Shown in pieces: positions 16,988 to 25,347 of a stretch of DNA of 64,000 nt (the stretch's first letter is position 1; every line of letters begins with the position of its first letter). The translations under genes were made by a program, and so were the position numbers. The notes below the pieces were generated by a model that was given only the letters and a program-made list of their open reading frames with translations, had not been told where the DNA came from and did not search any database. Origin of the DNA: Afipia sp. GAS231 (GTDB lineage Bacteria > Pseudomonadota > Alphaproteobacteria > Rhizobiales > Xanthobacteraceae); assembly GCF_900103365.1 (NCBI RefSeq), contig NZ_LT629703.1:5008501-5072500 (forward strand). Direction: 5' to 3'.

Positions 16988-17004
16988 TTTCACAGGCGGT
17001 GAAA
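16988..17004. promoter_or_regulatory. Inverted repeat upstream of the iclR-type gene
   Basis: TTTCAC-AGGCG-GTGAAA, 6-bp arms with a 5-bp spacer, lies 45-61 bp before the regulator start in the 124-bp gap after the dehalogenase gene. It may be an autoregulatory site. It does not resemble the GGACC palindromes, so a different protein may bind it. Confidence 0.3.
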
Positions 17005-17067
17005 GGTTGCAACGGCGTCCCCCTGTCCGCGCAATTCCCCGGGCCGCGACCGCCACCGTTCACCGCG

Positions 17068-20000
17068 CTAAAGATCGAGCTTGATCCGTCCTCCGGCAAT
17101 CTTCGCCCGAGAGCAGCACAGAATTACGCGTTCATCCTTCTGGGATTTGCTCAATACGTAGTCGCGATGCTCCACCTCGCCCGACAGATATCTTGTAGAG
17201 CAGACACCGCAAAGGCCGTCAGAGCACTTTACGTCGACGGTAATGCCGAACTTCTTGAGTGCTTCCGTCGCCTTCTCGTCTGCGGCAACATTGACGATCT
17301 CGCCAGTTGAAGCGACTTCAATCTCGAATTCGAAATTCTCCCATTCGCCCTCATTCGGTGCAGAAAAATATTCCCGATGGAGGGATTCTTCGGGCCAACC
17401 GAGATCTGCGGCCGTTTCGAACACGGCGTCCATGAAGGGCGCCGGCCCGCAGGTGTAAAGATGATCGCCTTTTGAATAATTGGCGAGCACCGTCGCCACA
17501 TCAAGCCTGTTTTCGTCGCTGAAGTGGAAGTGGACCCGATTGTGCCATGTCGCTTTCTCAAGCTCGGAAATAAACGCCGCTTGAGCCCGCGTCCGCGACT
17601 TATAGTAAAGTTCGAAGGGACGGTTCGAGCGCGAAAGCTCGTGCGCCATGGCGATCAGCGGCGTGACACCGATTCCTCCGGCCAGAAGCAGATGTCGACC
17701 GTCGCCATCCGCGATTGGGAAATGATTGCGCGGTTGGGATATCACCACCGGAATGCCGGGGGTGAGCATTTGATGGATTTTGAGCGATCCCCCTCTGCCC
17801 TGGTCTTCTCGTAGGATGCCTAACAGATATTTCGAGCGGTCCGCAGGGTCGCCAGCTAACGAAAATTGACGGATGTACTGCGGTGTCACCGTCACATCGA
17901 TATGCGCACCAGCGGTGAAGGGTGGCAGTGGAGAACCATTTCGGCTCACGATTTCGAATAGTTCGATCTTGCCGTCGGCAGAACTTTTCCAACGCCTTCC
18001 GATTTTGGCCACTAGGACGGGTGGAACTGCCCCCACTTTCTTTGGCTTGGCGACTAGGTTCTCGGTATCGCCGGCCGCCAGCTTTTGTCGATATTCTTCG
18101 GGCGTGAGCGCCGTCTCGTACGCGACAATTCCCGCTTCTCGGTCCAAGGGGCTGGGCATCGGCAGTGGCAGAGGCGCCAAGTCGATGGGGTACATCGCCA
18201 ACGTCTGGTTCTCGCGGCGCACGCTGATGTGGGTGTTGAGCCCACGGGCGTTGGTCTGCTTGGCCGGAGTGATCCGCCCATTCTCGTCCTTGGCGACGTC
18301 CCACCACCATTTCTTGGTCGGATTGATCGTTCCTCGTTTCAGCTTGTCGTCAAGGATGGCAATCCACCGCGCGGCCCAAGGAACGTTCATCGCCGCCCAG
18401 CGAAACGGTCGTTCGACAACGAGACCTTCGAGATTCCATGGACAAGTCTTCATGCACCGCCCGCACATCGCTCCTCCCAAGTTGGTGGTGCGGTATTGCG
18501 TGCACTTTGCCGTGTCGGCCTTCCAAATTTCATAGCCGTTGAACATCACCTTCTTGCCCGCCGAAATCGCGCCGGAAGGGCATTCTCTCGCGCACTTGTT
18601 GCAGGAACCGCAGAAGTTCTGCAATCCGAAGTCGATCGGCTTGTCGGCAATCATGGGAAAGTCGGTGGTCAAGATCCCGGTCTTGAGCCGCGGCCCGAGG
18701 AAGGGATTGAGGATGGTCTCTCCGATCCTGCTAACCTCCCCAAGACCGGCAAGCAATACAAGCGGGGTATGGATCACGTCGCTGTCCGCGGCGGAATGCG
18801 CGGTGGCGTCAAAGCCAAGATATCGCAGATGCTGACCGGCTATTCCGCAGACAAGCGCGGCGCGCATATACGTGCGCATTGATTGGGCGGACGAGATCCA
18901 GTCATCGCCACTGGCGCCGTCCATCGTATCGAATCCCTGGTCGATCATCACTGACACGGCGTTCGGATGCGCAACCTCCATGGGGCTTCCGTCCTGGCGG
19001 TGCGAGTACCAGACCCAAGGGGGGGCCTCAGATAGACCCGCCAGATCCGCTCCAAGGAAGTGCATCGTGGCCTTCATCATGGCCGCATTGACGTTGGGGT
19101 CGCCATAGCCATCCGCGCGTTTGGGCGCCGGCGCCCCTCTCTGCAACAGAGAATAGACGTTGAGCGCAAGCCGCAACGCTGCGGCAAGCGGAGCCTTGCT
19201 TACGGAATAGCCGTCCTTCGACGCCTCGAGCGCCGGCTTGCCCAGATCGCCGAAGGCGGCGCGCAAGAACATTTCGCTGGACTTCGGAACGCGGGGAATT
19301 CGCTCCTCATCGATGAAGGTGGTCGTCTTCTCAACGCGCTTGAGCTTCTCGGTAGGATAGCGGCTGTCACGGTACGGGCGGCCGGTCATGTCCACGACGG
19401 TTCTCGGTGTCTTTGGAGAAGCGGCGCCGATCCACCACTCGGGCCCCTTCGCTCGCCAACGATCCGCCAGTGTCTGACGACGCAACGGGAGATCGGGCGC
19501 GAGTTCCATCGACGTAGTAACGACCGCAACCTCGAAACGGTCGCCGATGAATGGATTGGTGATGCCTCGTCCACCGGGGAGCGCCAAGCCGGCCGATACC
19601 GCCAAGCGATGCAAATTGACATCGGTCGTGGTGGCTGTGTGGCTACGCGCATCGAACCCGAGAATGCGCAGATAGTTCGCAACGACAACCGCGGTCTCGG
19701 CGGCGCGCATTGCCGCGCGCCAAGGCTGAACATCCCTAATCCAGTCGCTGCCTGGTTCGTTTGGATCCGGGTCACGAGGATAGTCATTCACGAACACGAT
19801 CGCAAATTTGTGTGAATCAATCGGACGGTTCGCAAGACTGATCGCTTGCTCCATCTGGCGGATCACCGCCAAGGGGTTGAAGCGGAGGCGCAGCTTCTCC
19901 TTTGATGCATCGAATGACATGTTCGAAAGGCCGGGATGCTGGTGGCGCCGACCCAGAAAATGGTCAGCGTCGAGCGAAGTGACACCGACAAGGGTTGCGT

Positions 20001-20274
20001 CCAGAAAATAGCCCGCCGCCTTCAGATGGTTCGACCGTTCAAGAGGATCCGACGGAATCTCCGCTCGCTCTGTGGGCGGTGCACCTTCTCGAACGGCATC
20101 AAGCGCGCACATGAAATCGCTGATCGAGCGCCCGAGATGCACGTCGTCAAACTCGACCCTAAGACAGCCGTCGGTCACGACGGATGTATCCTCGGGGCAG
20201 GCGCTCCGACCCAGCCGTTCCATTGGCAACTGACCCAGGTGCACGGCCCGATTGCGGTGCGAAAATAAACGCAT
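17068..20274 (-). CDS. Catabolic reductive dehalogenase fused to NAD(P)H-flavin-[2Fe-2S] reductase
   Basis: 1068 residues. Residues 1 to about 640 form a corrinoid reductive dehalogenase. Two bacterial ferredoxin-type [4Fe-4S] motifs are visible: Cys555/558/561/565 (FCGSCNKCARECP) and Cys591 with 604/607/611 (CGRCMKTCPW). From about 750 on comes a phthalate-dioxygenase-reductase-type module with the flavin motif RQFSLAGDP (about 802), the nucleotide motif LLLAGGIGVTPL (about 862), and a plant-type [2Fe-2S] site at Cys1017/1022/1025/1053. There is no Tat signal, so it is cytoplasmic and self-sufficient, like BhbA of Comamonas and NpRdhA of Nitratireductor. Those remove ortho halogens from 3,5-dihalo-4-hydroxybenzoates aerobically. 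The pobA-ligAB neighbours support the same role here. No respiratory membrane anchor gene is present. Confidence 0.95.
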   Translation of the reverse strand: MRLFSHRNRAVHLGQLPMERLGRSACPEDTSVVTDGCLRVEFDDVHLGRSISDFMCALDAVREGAPPTERAEIPSDPLERSNHLKAAGYFLDATLVGVTSLDADHFLGRRHQHPGLSNMSFDASKEKLRLRFNPLAVIRQMEQAISLANRPIDSHKFAIVFVNDYPRDPDPNEPGSDWIRDVQPWRAAMRAAETAVVVANYLRILGFDARSHTATTTDVNLHRLAVSAGLALPGGRGITNPFIGDRFEVAVVTTSMELAPDLPLRRQTLADRWRAKGPEWWIGAASPKTPRTVVDMTGRPYRDSRYPTEKLKRVEKTTTFIDEERIPRVPKSSEMFLRAAFGDLGKPALEASKDGYSVSKAPLAAALRLALNVYSLLQRGAPAPKRADGYGDPNVNAAMMKATMHFLGADLAGLSEAPPWVWYSHRQDGSPMEVAHPNAVSVMIDQGFDTMDGASGDDWISSAQSMRTYMRAALVCGIAGQHLRYLGFDATAHSAADSDVIHTPLVLLAGLGEVSRIGETILNPFLGPRLKTGILTTDFPMIADKPIDFGLQNFCGSCNKCARECPSGAISAGKKVMFNGYEIWKADTAKCTQYRTTNLGGAMCGRCMKTCPWNLEGLVVERPFRWAAMNVPWAARWIAILDDKLKRGTINPTKKWWWDVAKDENGRITPAKQTNARGLNTHISVRRENQTLAMYPIDLAPLPLPMPSPLDREAGIVAYETALTPEEYRQKLAAGDTENLVAKPKKVGAVPPVLVAKIGRRWKSSADGKIELFEIVSRNGSPLPPFTAGAHIDVTVTPQYIRQFSLAGDPADRSKYLLGILREDQGRGGSLKIHQMLTPGIPVVISQPRNHFPIADGDGRHLLLAGGIGVTPLIAMAHELSRSNRPFELYYKSRTRAQAAFISELEKATWHNRVHFHFSDENRLDVATVLANYSKGDHLYTCGPAPFMDAVFETAADLGWPEESLHREYFSAPNEGEWENFEFEIEVASTGEIVNVAADEKATEALKKFGITVDVKCSDGLCGVCSTRYLSGEVEHRDYVLSKSQKDERVILCCSRAKIAGGRIKLDL

Positions 20275-20293
20275 CTTGCTTCCCTCCGGCCTT

Positions 20294-20331
20294 CTGGTCC
20301 ATTATACGGACCTAGGTCCATTTTCTATCAA
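20294..20331 (-). promoter_or_regulatory. Dehalogenase promoter with palindromic operator
   Basis: On the minus strand a TTGATA (20326-20331) and a TATAAT (20301-20306) are separated by 19 bp. The perfect palindrome GGACCTAGGTCC (20308-20319) lies inside this spacer, and a further GGACC half-site lies just downstream. An alternative -35, TTGACA, is at 20332-20337. The dehalogenase start codon follows about 27 nt after the -10 box. The operator block matches the pobA site. A protein bound here would overlap RNA polymerase, as a repressor does, or could untwist a long spacer as MerR-type activators do. Confidence 0.7.
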
Positions 20332-20612
20332 TGTCAACGCGTGCTCGGCTTTTCGACTGACGTGCTTGTCGCCAATCAGCGAGACGCAGGGGGCGAACCG
20401 AACAGGGGAGGAAACGTGCACACGTACCTATGCGGTCGGTTTTGCCCTTTCGTTCCCCTATCGCCGTCGGCGGGCGACATTTCTGGGCGCACTGGTCGTG
20501 CATTGTCGTGTCGTGGGCCACTACGGAAACGGAATGGAGAGAATGCCAAGCTGGAAATTGCGGCAGCACCGTCACCGTGATGTGGTGGTCGAAATGAAAC
20601 AAGAGGGAGGAG
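20332..20612. other. Divergent intergenic region, right part
   Basis: About 280 bases between the dehalogenase promoter and the Bug-receptor gene. No frame with recognisable protein content. It should hold the rightward promoter, but no clear -35/-10 pair stands out. The ribosome site of the next gene (GGGAGGAG) is at its right end. Confidence 0.4.
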
Positions 20613-21596
20613 ATGGGCGTGCAAATTCGCTCGGTTAGAGTCCTTGCTTGTGTTTTGGCACTCATCACGGTCGCGCCAATTCAACCGGCGAAGGCGCAGC
20701 AATATCCATCCCGACCGATCAAAATCATCGTGCCACTCGCTGCTGGCGGCGTAGCGGATATCGTCGCCAGGACCGTTGCGAACGCGCTGACACAAGCCTC
20801 CAAGCAGCCCGTCGTCGTCGAAAACAAGCCGGGAGGCGGGGGATTGCTGGGTGCGCAGTCCGTCGCCAACGCGCAGCCGGACGGATACACTTTGTTGATG
20901 GGTTTCCACGGTGTGATTGCCGTCCTGCCCCTGCTGAAAAGCGAATTCAGGCATATCGACAAGGAGCTGCGTCCGATCATTCACATCGCAACCATTCCGA
21001 ATGTCCTCGTCGTCAGGCCCGCACTTCAAGTTCGGTCGGTGAATGAGCTCGTGGCGTTCGCCAAGGCGAATCCGGGCCGCTTGAACTATGGCTCGCAGGG
21101 AGTGGGAAGTGCGGGGCATCTAAGCGGCGAGCAGATCAAGCAGCTCGCCGGCATCGACATGACGCACGTGCCATATCGCGGAGCGGCGCCGGCGGTGCAA
21201 GATCTAATAGCAGGTCAAATCGATCTCATGTTCGATACCGTGGCCCTCGAACTACCGTTCATAAAAGACGGAACGGTTCGCGCACTCGCGGTGACCGCGC
21301 CAGAGAGACTGGCGATACTGCCCGAATTGCCGACGATGTCCGAGGAAGGATATCCCGGGTTTAGAAGCAGTGCATGGTTCGGTCTGTTCGCTCCGGCAGG
21401 AACGCCAAAACCAGTCATGGATTGGCTCAACGTCACCACCAGGGCAGCGATCGAGACATCGGAAATGCGAGCGACCCTCGTTGCAATGGGGGCTCAGTTC
21501 CCGCTCGGGCCGACCGACCAGTTCGAAGCATTTATCGCGGATGAGAAGTATCGCTGGGAAGCCGTGATCAAGAAAGCTCGAATTACATTGGAGTAG
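20613..21596 (+). CDS. Tripartite tricarboxylate transporter (Bug-family) substrate-binding protein
   Basis: 327 residues starting with a Sec signal peptide (about 1-29, cleaved after PAKAQ). The mature start QYPSRPIKIIVPLAAGG is characteristic of Bug (TctC) receptors. The domain end FEAFIADEKYRW is also typical. It binds an organic acid in the periplasm. No tctA or tctB membrane partner is in the window, so it is an orphan receptor that must use a partner elsewhere or act in sensing. The homologous dehalogenase cluster of Comamonas also carries a Bug-type gene. A halogenated hydroxybenzoate or related acid is the likely ligand. It heads the rightward operon with the dehydrogenase (5 bp) and decarboxylase (46 bp). 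Confidence 0.92.
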   Translation: MGVQIRSVRVLACVLALITVAPIQPAKAQQYPSRPIKIIVPLAAGGVADIVARTVANALTQASKQPVVVENKPGGGGLLGAQSVANAQPDGYTLLMGFHGVIAVLPLLKSEFRHIDKELRPIIHIATIPNVLVVRPALQVRSVNELVAFAKANPGRLNYGSQGVGSAGHLSGEQIKQLAGIDMTHVPYRGAAPAVQDLIAGQIDLMFDTVALELPFIKDGTVRALAVTAPERLAILPELPTMSEEGYPGFRSSAWFGLFAPAGTPKPVMDWLNVTTRAAIETSEMRATLVAMGAQFPLGPTDQFEAFIADEKYRWEAVIKKARITLE

Positions 21597-21601
21597 AGGC
21601 A

Positions 21602-23152
21602 GTGTCGACAGTCGATATTCGAAAAGATCTCACGCAGCGCAACGCCAACGTTGAGAACGAGGGAGCTCCTCGCCACGGTTCCCCCGAACTGACGACGCAT
21701 CTCCTCATCGATGGCGATTGGTGCGCTGCGTCGAGCGCCGACACGTTTCCAGTTTTCAATCCGGCGCGTCCCGACGAACTGGTCGGTCATGCCGCAGGTG
21801 CCACGCCTCACGACGTCGACCGCGCCTGTTCGGCAGCTCATAAGGCGTTTCCTCGCTGGGCGGCACTCACCTACGCCGAGAGAGCGGATTACTTGCTTAG
21901 GATAGCCCAAGCGTTGCAATCGGATGCCGAAGATCTGGAAGCGCGAACGCGGCTGTTCACGCGCGAACATGGAAAAATTCTCAGGGAAGCAGCGCTCGAA
22001 TTGAGCCGACTAGGCGAACGATTTGTGCTGACCGCCTCATACGCGCAAGAGCTGTCGAAAGAGAAGCAACTTCCGGGGCCGCCATTCGATACCGTTGTCT
22101 ATCGCCAGCCGCGCGGTGTCGCAGCATTGATTGTTCCCTGGAACTGGCCGCTATCGATCCTTGGCGCGAAGCTGCCCCAGGCCCTCCTGGCCGGGAATAC
22201 CGTCGTGATCAAGCCGTCGAGGGAATCTTGCTTGACGCCAGCACTCACCATCAGGCGGATGGCGGAAATGCTGCCCCCCGGCGTAATCAACATGGTGACC
22301 GGATCGTCGGCAGTCATTGGCGATCCACTCCTTACTCACCCGTTAGTCCGTAAGATCAACTTCACGGGCAGCATTGGTGTGGGCCGACGCGTCATGGTGA
22401 AAGCCGCGGAAAACTTGACGCCAGTTACTCTTGAACTCGGCGGTAACGACGCGGGCCTCGTTTTGAACGATGCATGCTTGGACGAGGCCGCGTTCCAGCG
22501 AATGTTTTCCGGGATATTCCTGTCGTCCGGACAGATCTGCATGGCTTTGAAGCGGCTATATGTTCACGAATCCCGCTACGACGACGTAGTGGCCGGCCTC
22601 ACCAAGATCGCGGAACGACAGGTGGTCGGCGATGGACTTCTACCCGAAGTGTCCATGGGACCGCTGAACAATCGAGAACAATTCAATATCGTGAGAAGTC
22701 TGATTTCCGAGGCGAAAGCGTCCGGCTGCGACGTCCGCGAATGTGGAAACATTCATAATGCCGAGGAGTTTGAGCAGGGATATTTCGTTCGTCCCACGTT
22801 CGTCTTGAATCCCGATCAGCGGATGAGAGTCGTCACGGAGGAACAGTTCGGTCCGGTTATCCCCATCATGTCCTTCGCTGACGACGAGGAGGCAATCGAT
22901 TTGGCCAACGCAACCAATTTCGGGCTTTGTTCGTCGGTTTGGTCGTCCGATAACCAACGAGCAATGCGCGTGGCCCGACGGCTGGAGGCCGGATATACAT
23001 ATTTGAATGCTCATGGCCCGACAGCGCAAGACAACCGCGGACCATTCGGTGGTTTCAAGCACAGCGGCATAGGCCGGAACTTGGGATTCGAAGGGGTCGT
23101 CGAGTTCCAAGACTATCACACCATTTCGTCTGCGCCTGGTTGGTTACTGTGA
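21602..23152 (+). CDS. NAD(P)-dependent aldehyde dehydrogenase
   Basis: 516 residues from a GTG five bases after the receptor stop. The ALDH fold shows the cofactor motif VPWNWPLSILG, GNTVVIKPSRES, GSIGVGRR, the general base Glu278 in LELGGNDAG, and the catalytic cysteine Cys313 in SSGQICMALKR. The first 35 residues are a non-conserved extension, so a later start is possible. It would oxidise an aldehyde to the acid with NAD(P)+. The following gene is a benzoylformate-decarboxylase-type enzyme that makes aromatic aldehydes. (Halo)-4-hydroxybenzaldehyde to (halo)-4-hydroxybenzoate is therefore the natural assignment in this operon. Confidence 0.93.
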   Translation: MSTVDIRKDLTQRNANVENEGAPRHGSPELTTHLLIDGDWCAASSADTFPVFNPARPDELVGHAAGATPHDVDRACSAAHKAFPRWAALTYAERADYLLRIAQALQSDAEDLEARTRLFTREHGKILREAALELSRLGERFVLTASYAQELSKEKQLPGPPFDTVVYRQPRGVAALIVPWNWPLSILGAKLPQALLAGNTVVIKPSRESCLTPALTIRRMAEMLPPGVINMVTGSSAVIGDPLLTHPLVRKINFTGSIGVGRRVMVKAAENLTPVTLELGGNDAGLVLNDACLDEAAFQRMFSGIFLSSGQICMALKRLYVHESRYDDVVAGLTKIAERQVVGDGLLPEVSMGPLNNREQFNIVRSLISEAKASGCDVRECGNIHNAEEFEQGYFVRPTFVLNPDQRMRVVTEEQFGPVIPIMSFADDEEAIDLANATNFGLCSSVWSSDNQRAMRVARRLEAGYTYLNAHGPTAQDNRGPFGGFKHSGIGRNLGFEGVVEFQDYHTISSAPGWLL

Positions 23153-23198
23153 CCCCAGCGCGCGAAGTCGCCCAGCCGTCCCACGAAGGCCAAGAACC

Positions 23199-24812
23199 AT
23201 GAACGAACAGATGGATATCATTCGGACCGCAACCGCGCATGGCGCGTCAACGTCGGTCACGGTCCGAGATAGTGTGATTCAGTTGCTCCGCGCGTTCGAC
23301 ATGACGACCGTATTCGGCAATCCGGGGTCGACGGAGCTCCCCCTCTATAAAAACTGGCCCGCCGACTTCCGATACATTCTCGGACTTCAAGAATCCGTCG
23401 TGGTTGCGATGGCCGATGGCTATGCGCAAGCAACACACAAGGCCGCGTTTGTAAACCTGCACTCCGCTGCGGGCGTCGGCCACGCCTTGGGTAGCATATA
23501 CACCGCCTATAGGAACCGGACGCCGCTCGTGATTACGGCCGGTCAACAAACGCGTAGCATGCTTCCAACGGATCCATTTCTGTTTGCTGAATCGGCCGCA
23601 GAATTCCCCAAACCGTACGTCAAGTGGTCGATTGAACCGGCGCGCTCGCAAGACGTTCCCGCTGCCATCGCTCGCGCTTATTACACCGCCATGCAGCCGC
23701 CATGCGGCCCGACCTTTGTCTCCATACCGGCAGACGATTGGGATCAGCCCGGCGAGTACGTTTCGCCACGTCTTCTTAGCTTTAGTATTCGTCCGGACCC
23801 GAAGCTGTTGGCGTCGATTGCCAAAGCCTTGGACGACAGCCGAAATCCTGCCTTTGTTGTCGGGCCAGCGATTGATCGTTGTCGAGCGTGGGATTTGGTC
23901 GTGCATCTGGCCGAGCGGATCAATGCCTCAGTTTGGGCGAGCCCGAAGTCAAGCAGGTGCAGCTTTCCGGAGGACCATCCGCAATTCGCTGGATTTCTTG
24001 CTGCGGAGCGAAGCGTCATCGCAGCGGATCTGTCGAAGCACGACGTTGTTCTTGTCTTGGGCGCCCCTGCCTTTTCGTATCACGTCGAGACGGGCGGCCC
24101 CTTTCTGGCGCCGGAAACAAGTCTCTATCAGATCGTTGACGATCCGGAACTGGCGGCTTGGGCACCGGGTGGGACTGCGCTCGTCGGCAGTCTCGATCTT
24201 AGCATCGCCGATCTGTTGAATCTTGTGCAGACCCCGGATCGTCGTTCGCGACATTCGAGAGTAGCACCTCCAAGGATTCAGGCATCCACCGCCATCAGCG
24301 TGGATTACTTGATGCAGACAGTGGCGGAGACCCGCCCTGCCAATAGCATCATCGTGGAAGAGGCTCCAAGCAGTCGATCTGCGATGCAACGGCATCTTCC
24401 GATCTGCCAAAGTGAGAGCTTCTACGCCACGGCGAGCGGCGGACTTGGATTTGGCCTACCGGCAGCAGTTGGGGTCGCGTTGGCACAACGAGATCGGCGG
24501 ACAATCGCTTTGATCGGCGATGGATCAAGCATGTATGCCATTCAGGCGCTTTGGACGGCCGCCCAATGTAAGCTCCCCATGACGATCGTCCTTGTCCGGA
24601 ATGGAACTTACGCCGCCCTGAGAGGCCTGGGAAAGCGGCTCGGAACGCAATCGCTGGTCGGCGTCGATTTGCCGGACATCGATTTTGTCGCTCTCGCCCT
24701 CGGGCTCGGATGCGAAGGCATCCGGGTCGAGAATGGTACCGATCTCCGTTCAGCTTTGGAGCGCGCGATGCAGTCAGCAAGCCCGAGCCTGGTCGAGGTC
24801 GTTGTTAGTTAA
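23199..24812 (+). CDS. Thiamine-diphosphate-dependent benzoylformate decarboxylase-type enzyme
   Basis: 537 residues with the three ThDP-enzyme domains. All catalytic positions of Pseudomonas benzoylformate decarboxylase can be placed with an offset of 18: Ser44 (GNPGSTELP), Glu65 (GLQES), His88 (NLHSAAGVGHALGS), and the late histidine in FSYHVETGG. The ThDP/Mg motif is GDGSSMYAIQALW through NGTYAALRG. The pocket residue Phe464 of the Pseudomonas enzyme corresponds to leucine here, so the substrate differs or is larger. It would turn a 2-oxo-2-aryl acid into an aryl aldehyde plus CO2 for the adjacent aldehyde dehydrogenase. Phenylpyruvate-type substrates are an alternative. It is the third gene of the rightward operon. 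Confidence 0.92.
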   Translation: MNEQMDIIRTATAHGASTSVTVRDSVIQLLRAFDMTTVFGNPGSTELPLYKNWPADFRYILGLQESVVVAMADGYAQATHKAAFVNLHSAAGVGHALGSIYTAYRNRTPLVITAGQQTRSMLPTDPFLFAESAAEFPKPYVKWSIEPARSQDVPAAIARAYYTAMQPPCGPTFVSIPADDWDQPGEYVSPRLLSFSIRPDPKLLASIAKALDDSRNPAFVVGPAIDRCRAWDLVVHLAERINASVWASPKSSRCSFPEDHPQFAGFLAAERSVIAADLSKHDVVLVLGAPAFSYHVETGGPFLAPETSLYQIVDDPELAAWAPGGTALVGSLDLSIADLLNLVQTPDRRSRHSRVAPPRIQASTAISVDYLMQTVAETRPANSIIVEEAPSSRSAMQRHLPICQSESFYATASGGLGFGLPAAVGVALAQRDRRTIALIGDGSSMYAIQALWTAAQCKLPMTIVLVRNGTYAALRGLGKRLGTQSLVGVDLPDIDFVALALGLGCEGIRVENGTDLRSALERAMQSASPSLVEVVVS

Positions 24813-24849
24813 ACGATCGTAGGAAAGACGGCGTTTTAGCGGGAGCCAA

Positions 24850-25010
24850 ACGCTGGCGACGTGACGATAACGGATCGTCCTGCAGGCGCCCGTCCACATC
24901 CAGACGATGCCGTCGCGCTCTGTGGCTCGGTAGTTCTTGACACGAGCGCCTTGGGAATCACGTGATCGCCACAGGCTTGTCCACGCAGGCTCCGGTCGCG
25001 TCGAAGTACG
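24850..25010 (-). pseudogene. Degraded Rieske oxygenase (VanA-like) gene remnant
   Basis: On the minus strand two blocks resemble vanillate-O-demethylase-type oxygenases but sit in shifted frames with stops between them: YFDATGACVDKPV (25008-24970) and VKNYRATERDGIVWMWTG (24941-24888). In intact relatives these form the end of the Rieske domain and the strand after it, about 15 residues apart, as here. The segment between them reads DHVIPKA in yet another frame, and frame is lost again after WTG. Upstream, on to 25347, only a weak FLRN-like start is seen. The gene is clearly dead. The rest of 24813-25347 holds nothing else I recognise. Confidence 0.6.
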
Positions 25011-25347
25011 ACCTGTCCCTCGGAATCTGCGGCTTCTGTAGCCTTAACTTCCTCGGTCAGGGCCGAACGGCCAACCTCGCATGTCGAGGCGTCGAAACCA
25101 TCGCCCGGAAGACCAGGAGGAGTTTCCATTTGAGCGACTTGGCTCTACAGCCGAATCCGGCTCGCCTTGATTTTCGCGAGCCACGGGTTCGCATCGAGAC
25201 TTGAGTGACAAGTCGGTTGTATCGCTAACACGAATGCTGGATTCTATTTGCGTACCGAGTTGTTCATCGAGGCACGCCCATAGGGATGGAGGCAGCTTGG
25301 TCTGACCAAGCCAAGCCAATTCCGCAAGAAAGCCCATGCAGCCCATG

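Noticed and set aside
17068..20274. Respiratory (Tat-exported, membrane-anchored) reductive dehalogenase
   Set aside because: No twin-arginine leader and no rdhB-type anchor gene; the fused NAD(P)H reductase points to the cytoplasmic catabolic type.
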